Origin: Macrococcus sp. DPC7161
GTDB lineage: Bacteria > Bacillota > Bacilli > Staphylococcales > Staphylococcaceae
Direction of reading: 5' to 3'
Assembly: GCF_004117835.1 (NCBI RefSeq)
Contig: NZ_SDSC01000001.1
Coordinates: 558,001 to 622,000 of the forward strand
DNA length: 64,000 bases
A model generated the notes under the pieces. It made no database searches. It had not been told where the DNA came from and saw only the letters and a list, made by a program, of their open reading frames with translations. Both the position numbers and the translations under genes were made by a program. Shown here one piece after another: positions 36,881-45,380 of this stretch (positions are counted from its first letter, which is position 1; every line of letters starts with the position of its first letter).

Positions 36881-38612
36881 CTATCGGGATTTCAATGATA
36901 AACGTTGTGCCTTGTCCAACTTTACTTTTAACGTTTATCGTACCTTGATGATGTTCTATAATGCTTTTAACAATGAATAGACCTAAACCAGTACCATGCT
37001 TCCCTCTTGTTCTTGCTTGATCAACTTTGTAAAATCGTTCAAAAATTTGGTCGATATGCTCCTCAGCAATCCCTACACCAGTATCTTGAACTTTAAATAT
37101 CAAATTGTTTCGTTCTTTCTTCGCTGAAACGGTAATCACATCATTTTGATGTGTGTAACGCATTGCATTATCAATTAAATTTGTAAATACTTGAATCATT
37201 TTATCGTAATCAATTGGTATTGTTTCTATATTAGGATCAATATCCATAATTAAGGCAATTTTATTTTCTTCAGCTCTTTTTTTGAAATTTTGACTGATTT
37301 TATTAAAGAAACTTTGAGTGTTTACTGATTCGATTTGCATCGGTAATTCTCCTGCATCTATACGTGCAACATTAAGTAATTCATTAACCAAACGATTGAG
37401 TCGTTTAGTTTCATCTAAAATGATGTACAAAAATTCATCAATATCCGCTTTATCCATTGCAATACCATCCAATATGGCCTCAGTATAGCCTTGAACCATT
37501 TGAATTGGAGTTCTTAATTCATGAGAAACATTTGCAATAAATTGTTGTTTCATTTGATTTAGACGCTCTTCTTCGGTCATATCTCGAATAATTGCAACTG
37601 CCCCATGTACATTTTTAAAATGATTTTTTACTGTACTAACAACAACAACATAATGTTTTGAAGGTGAATTGAATTCTTGATATTTTGTTTGACCAGTCAA
37701 TATGACATCATTAACAATTTGACCTAATAATTCACTATCATCTTGCGTAATATCTTCTAAAAATTGTTTAGCTGCTGGATTTTCTAATTGTGTTTCTAAA
37801 TCCATATTAAAACTAAGTACACCATCAATCATAGAATTAATTAATCGATCTCTTAAATTTCGTTCAGCTGAAATTTTATTTAAGCTATTATTAATATCCT
37901 CACCCATCTTATTAAAAGCGATGGTTAATTCACCGATTTCATCGCGACTGGATACAGGTAGTTTTTTTACTTGCTCTCCAATGGCAATTCTAAATGCCGC
38001 ATGTTTTAAACTTAATAATGGTTTCGTAATTCGATTTGATAAGAAAAACGCAAAAATCGTCGTTAAAATTAATAAAATGAGTGCCACAGCAAAGATAATG
38101 ATAGTGATGTAATAAAAGGTGCTCGATATACTTTCCGTATCTTGATAAATAAAAATACCACTATCATCTGATTTAAATGCTTGTGATGGGTATCCAATGA
38201 GAATGTAATGGTGTTTTTCACCTTGATAATCTACACTGATTTCTTGTGTTACAAACTTATCTTTTTTAAAAACATCCTGAAAATGATTATTTTTAAAAAT
38301 TTGCTTTTTCATTACTTCTTTTAAATCATCTTCATTACTAGGAAGTAAGTCATTTTTATTTTGAACCAATATTAATCCGGCTGGGTTTTCAATTAATTCT
38401 TTTACATAATTGATGGATTCCCCTTGCTCATGATGACTTGTTAAAACCAATTCAACTTTTTCAGCTTGTTTTTTTAAATTTAAAGCAGACTCACTAACTA
38501 AATAACTATTAAAAAACATTACTAAAGCTACAGACAATATAATTAAAACTGTAGTCACTATCAAAAGGATAGTTAACCACAGTTTAATGACAATACTATT
38601 CATATAACGCAT
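36867..38612 (-). CDS. srrB: Respiratory sensor histidine kinase SrrB
   Basis: SrrB is a membrane kinase of the ResE/SrrB type. The 581-residue protein has TM1 (11-34), an extracellular region (about 35-165), TM2 (about 168-191), HAMP (about 192-245) and a PAS-like domain (about 255-345). HisKA with His364 in FIANVSHELRTP follows, then HATPase motifs (NLIDNAMRYT, DTGVGIAEEHI, GTGLGLFIVK). It contains no cysteine at all. The ATG overlaps the srrA stop (TAATG), so it is coupled to the response regulator. Confidence 0.95.
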   Translation of the reverse strand: MRYMNSIVIKLWLTILLIVTTVLIILSVALVMFFNSYLVSESALNLKKQAEKVELVLTSHHEQGESINYVKELIENPAGLILVQNKNDLLPSNEDDLKEVMKKQIFKNNHFQDVFKKDKFVTQEISVDYQGEKHHYILIGYPSQAFKSDDSGIFIYQDTESISSTFYYITIIIFAVALILLILTTIFAFFLSNRITKPLLSLKHAAFRIAIGEQVKKLPVSSRDEIGELTIAFNKMGEDINNSLNKISAERNLRDRLINSMIDGVLSFNMDLETQLENPAAKQFLEDITQDDSELLGQIVNDVILTGQTKYQEFNSPSKHYVVVVSTVKNHFKNVHGAVAIIRDMTEEERLNQMKQQFIANVSHELRTPIQMVQGYTEAILDGIAMDKADIDEFLYIILDETKRLNRLVNELLNVARIDAGELPMQIESVNTQSFFNKISQNFKKRAEENKIALIMDIDPNIETIPIDYDKMIQVFTNLIDNAMRYTHQNDVITVSAKKERNNLIFKVQDTGVGIAEEHIDQIFERFYKVDQARTRGKHGTGLGLFIVKSIIEHHQGTINVKSKVGQGTTFIIEIPIVDIG

Positions 38613-39319
38613 TATTCTTTAACCTCAAACTTATAACCCACACCCCATACCGTGTGAATCATGTCTGCAGCTTTACTTGAAACTTTGTTTAATTTTTCTC
38701 TTAAACGTTTCACATGTGTATCGACCGTTCTTAGATCACCGTAAAATTCATAATGCCAAACTTCTTTCAATAAACTTTCACGATCAAATACTTTGTCAGG
38801 ACTTTTCGCTAAAAATAGCAATAATTCATATTCTTTAGGAGTTAAATTCACTTCTTTATTATCAGCCATTACACGATGTGCATCATTATCAATAACAAGT
38901 GAATCAAATACAATTAAATCCTTAGTATGTTGATCTTGCTCTAGGAACATCGTTGGTTGACTACGTCTAATAATCGCTTTAACCCTTAATACAACTTCAC
39001 GTGGTGAGAACGGTTTGACGATATAGTCATCTGCACCAATCTCGAAGCCTTCCACACGATTATTTTCTTCACCTTTTGCAGTTAACATAACAATCGGTGT
39101 GGACTTTTCTTCTCTTATTCTTCTACATACTTCTAATCCATCCATAGAAGGTAACATGATGTCTAATAAGATACAATGAAAGTCATTCTTTAATGCCATA
39201 TCTAGTGCAACTGCGCCATCATTCGCTTCAAAGATTTCATAGCCCTCTCGTTCTAAATACATTCTTGCAAGTTTTCTGATTCTATCTTCATCATCTACAA
39301 TTAAAATCTTCTCTTTCAT
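38612..39319 (-). CDS. srrA: Respiratory response regulator SrrA
   Basis: SrrA is an OmpR-family regulator of 235 residues. The receiver has phospho-acceptor Asp53 in CILLDIMLPSMDG, acidic D9-D10 and Lys in DYIVKPFSPRE. The winged helix ends with LRTVDTHVKRLREKL. In Staphylococcus it controls respiratory and anaerobic genes, and the qcr and res operons here are natural targets (inference). TTGGAGG precedes the ATG, 15 bases from resC, so srrAB is expressed with resABC. Confidence 0.96.
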   Translation of the reverse strand: MKEKILIVDDEDRIRKLARMYLEREGYEIFEANDGAVALDMALKNDFHCILLDIMLPSMDGLEVCRRIREEKSTPIVMLTAKGEENNRVEGFEIGADDYIVKPFSPREVVLRVKAIIRRSQPTMFLEQDQHTKDLIVFDSLVIDNDAHRVMADNKEVNLTPKEYELLLFLAKSPDKVFDRESLLKEVWHYEFYGDLRTVDTHVKRLREKLNKVSSKAADMIHTVWGVGYKFEVKE

Positions 39320-39334
39320 CTATAGACCTCCAAT

Positions 39335-40537
39335 TTATGCGTATGAATGTAAACCTGCAATAATTAAGTTAACAGCAATGACGTTAAATAATATAATTGC
39401 CATACCGATAACAGCTAACCATGCACTTTTTTTACCTTCCCATCCACGTCCAAGACGTAAATGTAAGAAAATTGCATAGAATAAGAAAGTAATTAAAGCC
39501 CATACTTCCTTAGGGTCCCAACCCCAAAATCGACTCCAAGCAATTTGTGCCCATATACTTGCGAATAATAAGCCACCTAATGAGAATAATGGGAATCCAA
39601 TAATCACTGATCGATAACAGATTTCATCCATTAATGATAATGAAACTTTATTTGATAATGGTTTAACAAGTGAAAATACACTTTTTCTCGTAATTAATCT
39701 TATAATACCATATAACACACTGCCAATAATAATTGACCAAACTACAGTATTTAATTTTTGTGCATTAATCACCGGAGCAACTTCAATGCCAGTATTAAAG
39801 TGTTTTGATGGTTTATAATCATTGCCTGAGACATGCTCTACAGCAACTGAACCTTTGTAATTAATTAATGAAGGTAAATGATAATTTGCAACTGCATTCA
39901 TTTCATTTTTATCTTTATAAAGGTATGCATCATCATATTTAACAATACCTTTCATTAATATCGTCGTTAAAATGAATCCGATAATAATTACGATGACATA
40001 CATTACCACTTCTAACCAAATTGAATCTTTCGTTCTTGTTTTATCATCAATTGCTTTTAATAAGTAAATAAATCCAGCGATTGAACTCATTCCTAAAATA
40101 CCATAACTAATCGTCACAGTAATAACATGAATGGCTAACCATCCACTTTGTAATGCTGGAATTAATGGAGAAACCTCTCTTGAAAACATACTCGCATATA
40201 CAATAACCAACATTGCAAATGGCAAAGCAAACAATGCTAAGATAGGTGTTTTATATATATGATTAATGACTAAAAAGCCACCAACCATCATAATGCCAAA
40301 CATTGTTAAAAACTCATACATATTACTTACCGGTGCGTGTCCAGCAGCCATCCATCTTGTTATAAAGTAAACAAGTTGCATGATGAAACCTATTAAAGTT
40401 AAAAGCACACCGATGCGTTCGCTTTTATTACTTTTTGCTTTAAAACTCGCTGAAAATGGTAATATCGCTACCAAATATAATATAAAAGCAGCATACAAAG
40501 ATGTACTTGAAATATTTAATAATGTACTAGCGTTCAT
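39335..40537 (-). CDS. resC: Cytochrome c biogenesis protein ResC (CcsA)
   Basis: This haem-handling membrane subunit of system II cytochrome c maturation has 400 residues and about eight to ten helices. The tryptophan-rich motif WAQIAWSRFWGWDPKEVWAL (near 300-325) binds haem in the CcsA/ResC family, and conserved His in HVITVTISYG and elsewhere serve as ligands. The ATG at 40537 follows GGAGGA; an upstream in-frame ATG at 40573 is rejected. It overlaps the resB end by 11 bases. Confidence 0.94.
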   Translation of the reverse strand: MNASTLLNISSTSLYAAFILYLVAILPFSASFKAKSNKSERIGVLLTLIGFIMQLVYFITRWMAAGHAPVSNMYEFLTMFGIMMVGGFLVINHIYKTPILALFALPFAMLVIVYASMFSREVSPLIPALQSGWLAIHVITVTISYGILGMSSIAGFIYLLKAIDDKTRTKDSIWLEVVMYVIVIIIGFILTTILMKGIVKYDDAYLYKDKNEMNAVANYHLPSLINYKGSVAVEHVSGNDYKPSKHFNTGIEVAPVINAQKLNTVVWSIIIGSVLYGIIRLITRKSVFSLVKPLSNKVSLSLMDEICYRSVIIGFPLFSLGGLLFASIWAQIAWSRFWGWDPKEVWALITFLFYAIFLHLRLGRGWEGKKSAWLAVIGMAIILFNVIAVNLIIAGLHSYA

Positions 40538-42164
40538 TATTTTCTTCCTCCGTCTCGTATTTATCACGGACATTTGGTAATCCTATAGATTCAAACATCG
40601 TGTTCATTTCTTGTTTTAGTCCAAAGTAGTTTTTATTCGTATGTGCAGCAACCATCAAACCATCATTTGTGTTGATCCAAATTCGACGATGATTGATATA
40701 ACTACCAACAGCAAGACCTAACAAGAATATCGTAAATCCAGCAAATAATATTGGCAAGGTCAAATCTTTTTTAACAGTCAAATACGTTGTCGTTTTATTC
40801 GTAGCATTTACAAACTTAATGCTATATTGATTGTTTTTAGAGATATCTTGATGTGATCTAATTTTCAATAAACTGTATTCTTTATGATTTGGGTCAACCA
40901 CTTCAAAAACAAAAGCTGGGTTATTTGGAATTGGTGACTTTGTATTTAATGTGCCATTCGCTGCTACACTATCAAAGTCAGGCGCATAGTTTCTTAAATT
41001 AACATTGATATCATTTGAAATTTTATAATGTTTTGTCGGATTGTCTAAATTGACTGTTAATGTTTTACCAATTTGTTTTTGAGACTCATTATCAATCACT
41101 TTAAATGTCATCGTCTTTAAGGTACTTTGATCAAAACTGTTTTGATATAAACCAAATTGAGCAAATTTCGCAGGATGATTCACTCGTATGCTATCATCTT
41201 TTAACTTCGTTAATTTAGGTTTACTACCAACGATAGATGTATCAGCAGTATTTTTATAAATCGTCACTTTAGATTCATAATTTTTTGCTATCTTATTCAT
41301 TGATGCATCTGCACTTTTAGAATTAATATTTGATTTAGAATCTTGATTGTATTGCTCAAATATAAATTGATTATTTTTGATGTAATATTCATTCTTTGTA
41401 CCCGGTATTGCTTTCGTTTCTCCTTCAGCAACACCTACAAATTCATCAACATATAAAGCTGGCATGAAACGGAACATACTACCAAATAACAAGATGATTA
41501 ACCCGGCATGATTGATATATGGACCATATCGACTTAATCTACCTTTTTCAGCTAAAATATGGCCATCTTCAACCCTTACTTTATATTTCTTAGAAGTTAA
41601 TATTTTAGTAATGGCTTCAACAGACGTTTGATCTCTTGTTTCAAGCGTAATTCTTTGACGTTTAAAAAACGAAGGATGTTTTTTAACACGTTGATTCTTT
41701 AATGATTTAAATAACGGTACACCTCGGTCAATACTAGCTGCAATAATACTAAAAGCAACAATCGCAAGTAAAATTAAAAACCACCAAGATGTGTATAAAT
41801 TATCTAAACCTAATTTGTAATATAAATACCCTAAGGAACCGTACTTTTCTTTATAAAAAGTAGCTGGATCTTGTCCTAACGGTATGAAATATTGTTGTGG
41901 AAAAAGCGTCCCAATTGCCGATGCAATTACCGTTATTACTAGTAATGTCACCCCTGTTTTTACTGAAGCAAAAAAGTTCCATACTTTATCCAACAACGTT
42001 TTATTTTTTGTTTTACTTCGAACAGCTGAACCATCATAACGCATAATATCCGTTGTTTTCTTTTTATCATAATCATCATTGATTAATTTACCACAACTTT
42101 GACACAACTGCGTTCCAGGGGGATTAACATGTCCACAAGTACACATAATTGTTTTCTCTTCCAT
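40527..42164 (-). CDS. resB: Cytochrome c biogenesis protein ResB (Ccs1)
   Basis: This is the partner of ResC in haem export and ligation. The 545-residue protein starts with a zinc-ribbon-like CTCGHVNPPGTQLCQSCGK (about 8-26), as in Bacillus ResB. Three N-terminal membrane helices, a large extracytoplasmic domain (about 220-455) and a final helix (about 470-490) follow. GGAGGG precedes the ATG, nine bases from resA. It forms one operon with resA and resC. Confidence 0.93.
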   Translation of the reverse strand: MEEKTIMCTCGHVNPPGTQLCQSCGKLINDDYDKKKTTDIMRYDGSAVRSKTKNKTLLDKVWNFFASVKTGVTLLVITVIASAIGTLFPQQYFIPLGQDPATFYKEKYGSLGYLYYKLGLDNLYTSWWFLILLAIVAFSIIAASIDRGVPLFKSLKNQRVKKHPSFFKRQRITLETRDQTSVEAITKILTSKKYKVRVEDGHILAEKGRLSRYGPYINHAGLIILLFGSMFRFMPALYVDEFVGVAEGETKAIPGTKNEYYIKNNQFIFEQYNQDSKSNINSKSADASMNKIAKNYESKVTIYKNTADTSIVGSKPKLTKLKDDSIRVNHPAKFAQFGLYQNSFDQSTLKTMTFKVIDNESQKQIGKTLTVNLDNPTKHYKISNDINVNLRNYAPDFDSVAANGTLNTKSPIPNNPAFVFEVVDPNHKEYSLLKIRSHQDISKNNQYSIKFVNATNKTTTYLTVKKDLTLPILFAGFTIFLLGLAVGSYINHRRIWINTNDGLMVAAHTNKNYFGLKQEMNTMFESIGLPNVRDKYETEEENNER

Positions 42165-42173
42165 ATTACCCTC

Positions 42174-42707
42174 CTATGGTTTTACTTGGTTCATATAGTT
42201 TTCAATATCAGTTTTTGACATTTGCCCTTTATGGTGTGCAACAATCTTACCATTCTTATCAATAATATAAGTATTCGGTAAATCATTCGCATTGTAAGCT
42301 TCCATTACTGCTTGTTCACCATCAATAGCGACTGGTAAATTAACTTTCTCTTTTAATCCACTAAAGAATTGATGAATTTGTTGTTTGTTATCTCTTACAT
42401 GAATGGTTAAAACTTCAACATTTTTTGATTTGTACTTGTTATGCATTTCATTCAAATCAGGCATTTCTTCTTTACAAGGCTCACACCATGTGCCCCAGAA
42501 GTTTAAAATTAGTCCTTTGCCTTTATAATCTGTTAACTTCACAGTCTTACCATCCAATGTTTGTAACTCAAATTTTGGTGCATCCATACCCACTTTAATC
42601 ACTTTATTACCATCTTTATGAATAGATACATAGATGATAAATCCAATTGCAATTAAAATAAGTAAAGTCACAATAGATTGAATGATTGTTCTTGTTTTTT
42701 TATTCAT
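42174..42707 (-). CDS. resA: Thiol-disulphide oxidoreductase ResA
   Basis: ResA is an extracytoplasmic thioredoxin-like protein that reduces the CXXCH cysteines of apocytochrome c before haem attachment. The 177-residue protein has an N-terminal membrane anchor (about 9-29) and active site FWGTWCEPCKEEMP (C-E-P-C, as in Bacillus ResA). It is the first res gene. An extended -10 promoter and a palindrome lie upstream. Confidence 0.94.
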   Translation of the reverse strand: MNKKTRTIIQSIVTLLILIAIGFIIYVSIHKDGNKVIKVGMDAPKFELQTLDGKTVKLTDYKGKGLILNFWGTWCEPCKEEMPDLNEMHNKYKSKNVEVLTIHVRDNKQQIHQFFSGLKEKVNLPVAIDGEQAVMEAYNANDLPNTYIIDKNGKIVAHHKGQMSKTDIENYMNQVKP

Positions 42708-42740
42708 GAAAAATCCCCTCTATAAGTTAATGCTTATAAT

Positions 42741-42749
42741 ATTATAGCA
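42741..42749 (-). promoter_or_regulatory. Extended -10 promoter of resABC-srrAB
   Basis: TGCTATAAT on the minus strand is a full extended -10. The -35 position (42764-42769, CACGAA) is poor and lies in a palindrome, so regulator help or repression is plausible. Confidence 0.65.
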
Positions 42750-42760
42750 CCCACTTTTAA

Positions 42761-42780
42761 ACATTTCGTGACGAACATGT
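42761..42780. promoter_or_regulatory. Near-perfect 20-base palindrome over the resA -35
   Basis: ACATTTCGTGACGAACATGT equals its reverse complement except at the fifth base and its partner. The central TTCGTGACGAA is perfect. It covers the -35 region of the resA promoter and starts six bases after the rluB stop. Confidence 0.6.
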
Positions 42781-42785
42781 GAACA

Positions 42786-43523
42786 TTATTTGTTATGCAA
42801 TGCCAAATGACGTAACGTTTTCACTTCATGAGGTGATAACTCTCTAGCATCGCCAGCATTAATGCCTTTTAAATTTAAAGGTCCATATTCAATACGTGAT
42901 AATTTCACCACTTCATGTCCAAAATGTTTAAACATACGACGGACTTGGCGATTGCGACCTTCAAAAATAGTAATTTCAACTAAAGTCGTATTTTTTTCAC
43001 GATCTTGAGATTTCACTTTTACGATAGCCGGTGCGGTCTTTCCATCTTCTAAAACAATCCCTTTTTCCAATTGTTTCACTTCTTCACGCAATAAAAATCC
43101 TTTTAATTTTGCTACATATTTCTTTTGAATTTTGTACTTAGGATGCGTCATTTGATTTGCAAATTCACCATCGTTTGTTAATAACAATAAACCAGATGTA
43201 TCATAATCCAATCGTCCAACTGGGAAAATTCTTAAACCTAATTGTGGAAAGAAATCTGTTACAACTTTTCTTCCTTTATCATCTGAAACACTCGTAATTA
43301 CACCTGTTGGCTTATGAAATAAAATATAGATTTTTTCAGGATTTTCTAATGGGATACCTTCAACCTCAATATGATCACTTGCTTTAACTTTAGTACCTAA
43401 TTCTGTTACAACTTGATGATTAACAGTCACTTTACCTTCCGTAATTAATACTTCTGCTTTTCTTCGACTCGTAACACCACTTTTAGCAATAACCTTTTGT
43501 AATCTTTCTAATTCCTGTGTCAT
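42786..43523 (-). CDS. rluB: 23S rRNA pseudouridine synthase RluB
   Basis: This RsuA/RluB-family synthase has an N-terminal S4 RNA-binding domain (about 6-60) and the catalytic motif GRLDYDTSGLLLLTNDG (Asp at about residue 105). The 245-residue length is normal. The scpA-scpB-rluB order before the res/srr genes is conserved in Bacilli. It lies one base from scpB, with GAAGGAG before the ATG. Confidence 0.94.
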   Translation of the reverse strand: MTQELERLQKVIAKSGVTSRRKAEVLITEGKVTVNHQVVTELGTKVKASDHIEVEGIPLENPEKIYILFHKPTGVITSVSDDKGRKVVTDFFPQLGLRIFPVGRLDYDTSGLLLLTNDGEFANQMTHPKYKIQKKYVAKLKGFLLREEVKQLEKGIVLEDGKTAPAIVKVKSQDREKNTTLVEITIFEGRNRQVRRMFKHFGHEVVKLSRIEYGPLNLKGINAGDARELSPHEVKTLRHLALHNK

Positions 43524-43524
43524 A

Positions 43525-44064
43525 TTATTCTCCTTCTAATGTACTGAAGAATAAATCCATTTCATCTTCAGTAGTTGTTAATTGTTCGTCTTGTGGTAAA
43601 TCATCTAATGAATTTAGTCCAAATGTTACTAAAAACAATTCTGTCGTTTGCAACAATTGACTTCTAGATTCTCCAGAATACTTTGCTTCAACTAACCCTT
43701 TTTCAATCAAAGTTTTAACAGGACCATCTGAATTAACACCTCGTGTAATTTCAATTTCATGTCTTGTTACAGGTTGATTGTATGCGATTATGGCTAACGT
43801 TTCTAAACTTGCTTGTGTTAATTTCTTTTCGTTCTGTACAGTTACCAATTGTTCAAGATATGGTTTTAATGATTCGCTAGTCATTAAATAATAGTGATTG
43901 CCATATTTTTCGATTTTCAATATCGGATGATAGAAATCTTTAATCGTATCTGATAATTGAAATTCAGTTAATGAAACAATTTTAGCTAGAGTATGTTCAT
44001 TAATGCCTTCATCACCAAGGGCATACAATAGACCAATAATGATATCCAATTTACTTGTTTTCAT
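43525..44064 (-). CDS. scpB: Segregation and condensation protein B
   Basis: ScpB is the winged-helix kleisin-binding subunit of the SMC-ScpAB condensin. The 179-residue protein has two winged-helix domains, with the second around QPVTRHEIEITRGVNSDGPVKTLIEKGLVE. The ATG at 44064 follows AAAGGGG and gives the standard MKTSKLDI start; an upstream ATG at 44118 is rejected. It overlaps scpA by 14 bases. Confidence 0.94.
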   Translation of the reverse strand: MKTSKLDIIIGLLYALGDEGINEHTLAKIVSLTEFQLSDTIKDFYHPILKIEKYGNHYYLMTSESLKPYLEQLVTVQNEKKLTQASLETLAIIAYNQPVTRHEIEITRGVNSDGPVKTLIEKGLVEAKYSGESRSQLLQTTELFLVTFGLNSLDDLPQDEQLTTTEDEMDLFFSTLEGE

Positions 44065-44770
44065 ATGCTGCCCCTTTACTGATTTTAATTTTTTCAAATA
44101 AATTATTTTGAGTGACAATAATTTTGTCTTCTTTCATTAATTCTAAAATTGCTAAAAATAATGTAACAATTTGTTCTTTTGTTTCTCTAAAGGTCACCAG
44201 TTCATGAAAATAGCAAACATGATTTTGATTTAATATTGATAAAACTTTTTCTATAGCCATTTCAATCGTATAGTTTTCTCTTGAAACAGAAACTTCATCT
44301 TCTTTGATGACCACTCTAGTTCTTGCTTTATTATATGCTTGAATCAAATCTGTTAATTCTAATGAACTTGGTAATGATTTAGATTCATACTGCGATAAAT
44401 CCATACTTCTTTTAATAAAAGTTTTAGACTTCTCAAGTTGTTTATCCTTTAAAACGTCCGCATAAAATTTATAGTTTTGGTATTCTAACAATTGCCTCAC
44501 TAAATCTTCACGTGGATCCTCATATGTTTCGTCTTCAACGGGTTCATTAGGCAATAGCGTTCTACTTTTGATTCTTAATAACTCCGAAGCCATCACTAAA
44601 TATTCACCATGCTGATTGATATCCAAATCTTGAACTTGATTCATATATTGAAAATATTGCTCTGTTAACAATTTCATAGATATATCATATATATCAATTT
44701 CATATTTTTTAATTAAATGTAATAATAAATCTAATGGTCCTTCAAAGGACGCTAATTTTACTTCGTACAT
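44051..44770 (-). CDS. scpA: Segregation and condensation protein A
   Basis: ScpA is the kleisin subunit linking SMC heads. The 239-residue protein starts MYEVKLASFEGPLDLLLHLI with the typical N-terminal helical domain, has an acidic linker (NEPVEDETYEDPRED), and a C-terminal winged helix around VVTFRETKEQIVTLFLAILELMKE. The ATG is only 26 bases from the divergent ypuF start, so the promoters must overlap coding DNA. Confidence 0.94.
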   Translation of the reverse strand: MYEVKLASFEGPLDLLLHLIKKYEIDIYDISMKLLTEQYFQYMNQVQDLDINQHGEYLVMASELLRIKSRTLLPNEPVEDETYEDPREDLVRQLLEYQNYKFYADVLKDKQLEKSKTFIKRSMDLSQYESKSLPSSLELTDLIQAYNKARTRVVIKEDEVSVSRENYTIEMAIEKVLSILNQNHVCYFHELVTFRETKEQIVTLFLAILELMKEDKIIVTQNNLFEKIKISKGAAYENK

Positions 44771-44796
44771 AATTTCACCTATTGGAGAGTTGATTT

Positions 44797-45279
44797 ATGG
44801 AACCACTGTTATTTCATCAATTTGTTTATTATTTTCATACTAAAAGAGATTATTTTGAATGTCATGAATTTATGGAAGAAGCTTGGAAAAACAAGCCCAC
44901 ATTCACGAAATCAGATATTGAAGTAGCATTCATATTATTCGCAACGAGTGAGTATCATTACAGAAGAAATAATATTATAGGTGCACAACGTTGTTTAAAT
45001 AAATCAATACAATTATTTGAAACACACGCAAATGCATTAACTCAATTAGAAATTTTAGATATGTTTATCAATGAATTAAATTATAGATTGGCTAATATGA
45101 AATATAATACTTACATTCCGTTTGAAATACCAATTTCAACAGCATGTGAATTCAATATTAAAAAACAATATCCTGACTACGCCATTCAAAAAAATCCGAT
45201 TACTGAAAAAATCATTAACAAGCACATTTACGAATATTTAATGCGCGATAAAAATCCAGTAAATAATGCCCCAGATTAA
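44797..45279 (+). CDS. ypuF: DUF309 protein (YpuF family)
   Basis: This 160-residue soluble helical protein has the DUF309 signature FHTKRDYFECHEFMEEAWK (about 13-31), with conserved His and Glu that could bind a metal. No activity is established. It is divergent from scpA, as in Bacillus. TTGGAGAG precedes the ATG. Its last 42 bases overlap, on the opposite strand, a 44-residue membrane protein gene. Confidence 0.85.
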   Translation: MEPLLFHQFVYYFHTKRDYFECHEFMEEAWKNKPTFTKSDIEVAFILFATSEYHYRRNNIIGAQRCLNKSIQLFETHANALTQLEILDMFINELNYRLANMKYNTYIPFEIPISTACEFNIKKQYPDYAIQKNPITEKIINKHIYEYLMRDKNPVNNAPD

Positions 45280-45372
45280 TGCTGACAGACTAATCAAGCC
45301 AAAAACAATGCCATTTTTCTTTTTGGCTTGATGATTTTGATTGTTTTGATTATCTTTTAGTTCTTCATTCAT
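45238..45372 (-). CDS. 44-residue single-pass membrane protein after xerD
   Basis: A 44-residue frame starts at ATG 45372, with AGGTGG four bases upstream, overlapping the xerD stop region. The N terminus is hydrophilic and rich in Asn and Gln (1-15), then Lys (KKKN, 17-20), followed by one membrane helix (21-43, GIVFGLISLSALIWGIIYWI). It should be expressed with xerD. The positive charge before the helix suggests N terminus in the cytoplasm. I do not recognise the family. Its 3' end overlaps ypuF in antisense. Confidence 0.65.
   Translation of the reverse strand: MNEELKDNQNNQNHQAKKKNGIVFGLISLSALIWGIIYWIFIAH
45293..45332. repeat. Perfect 13-base inverted repeat inside the small membrane gene
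   Basis: ATCAAGCCAAAAA (45293-45305) and TTTTTGGCTTGAT (45320-45332) are perfect arms with a 14-base loop. The repeat lies within the 44-codon gene and 14 bases after the ypuF stop. It may be a weak ypuF terminator, although the T tail is broken. Confidence 0.55.
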
Positions 45373-45380
45373 TCTTCCAC

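Noticed and set aside
42731-42748. PerR box at the resA -10 (TTATAATATTATAG)
   Set aside because: The central spacer base of the 7-1-7 box is missing, and the repeat is explained by the -10 sequence.
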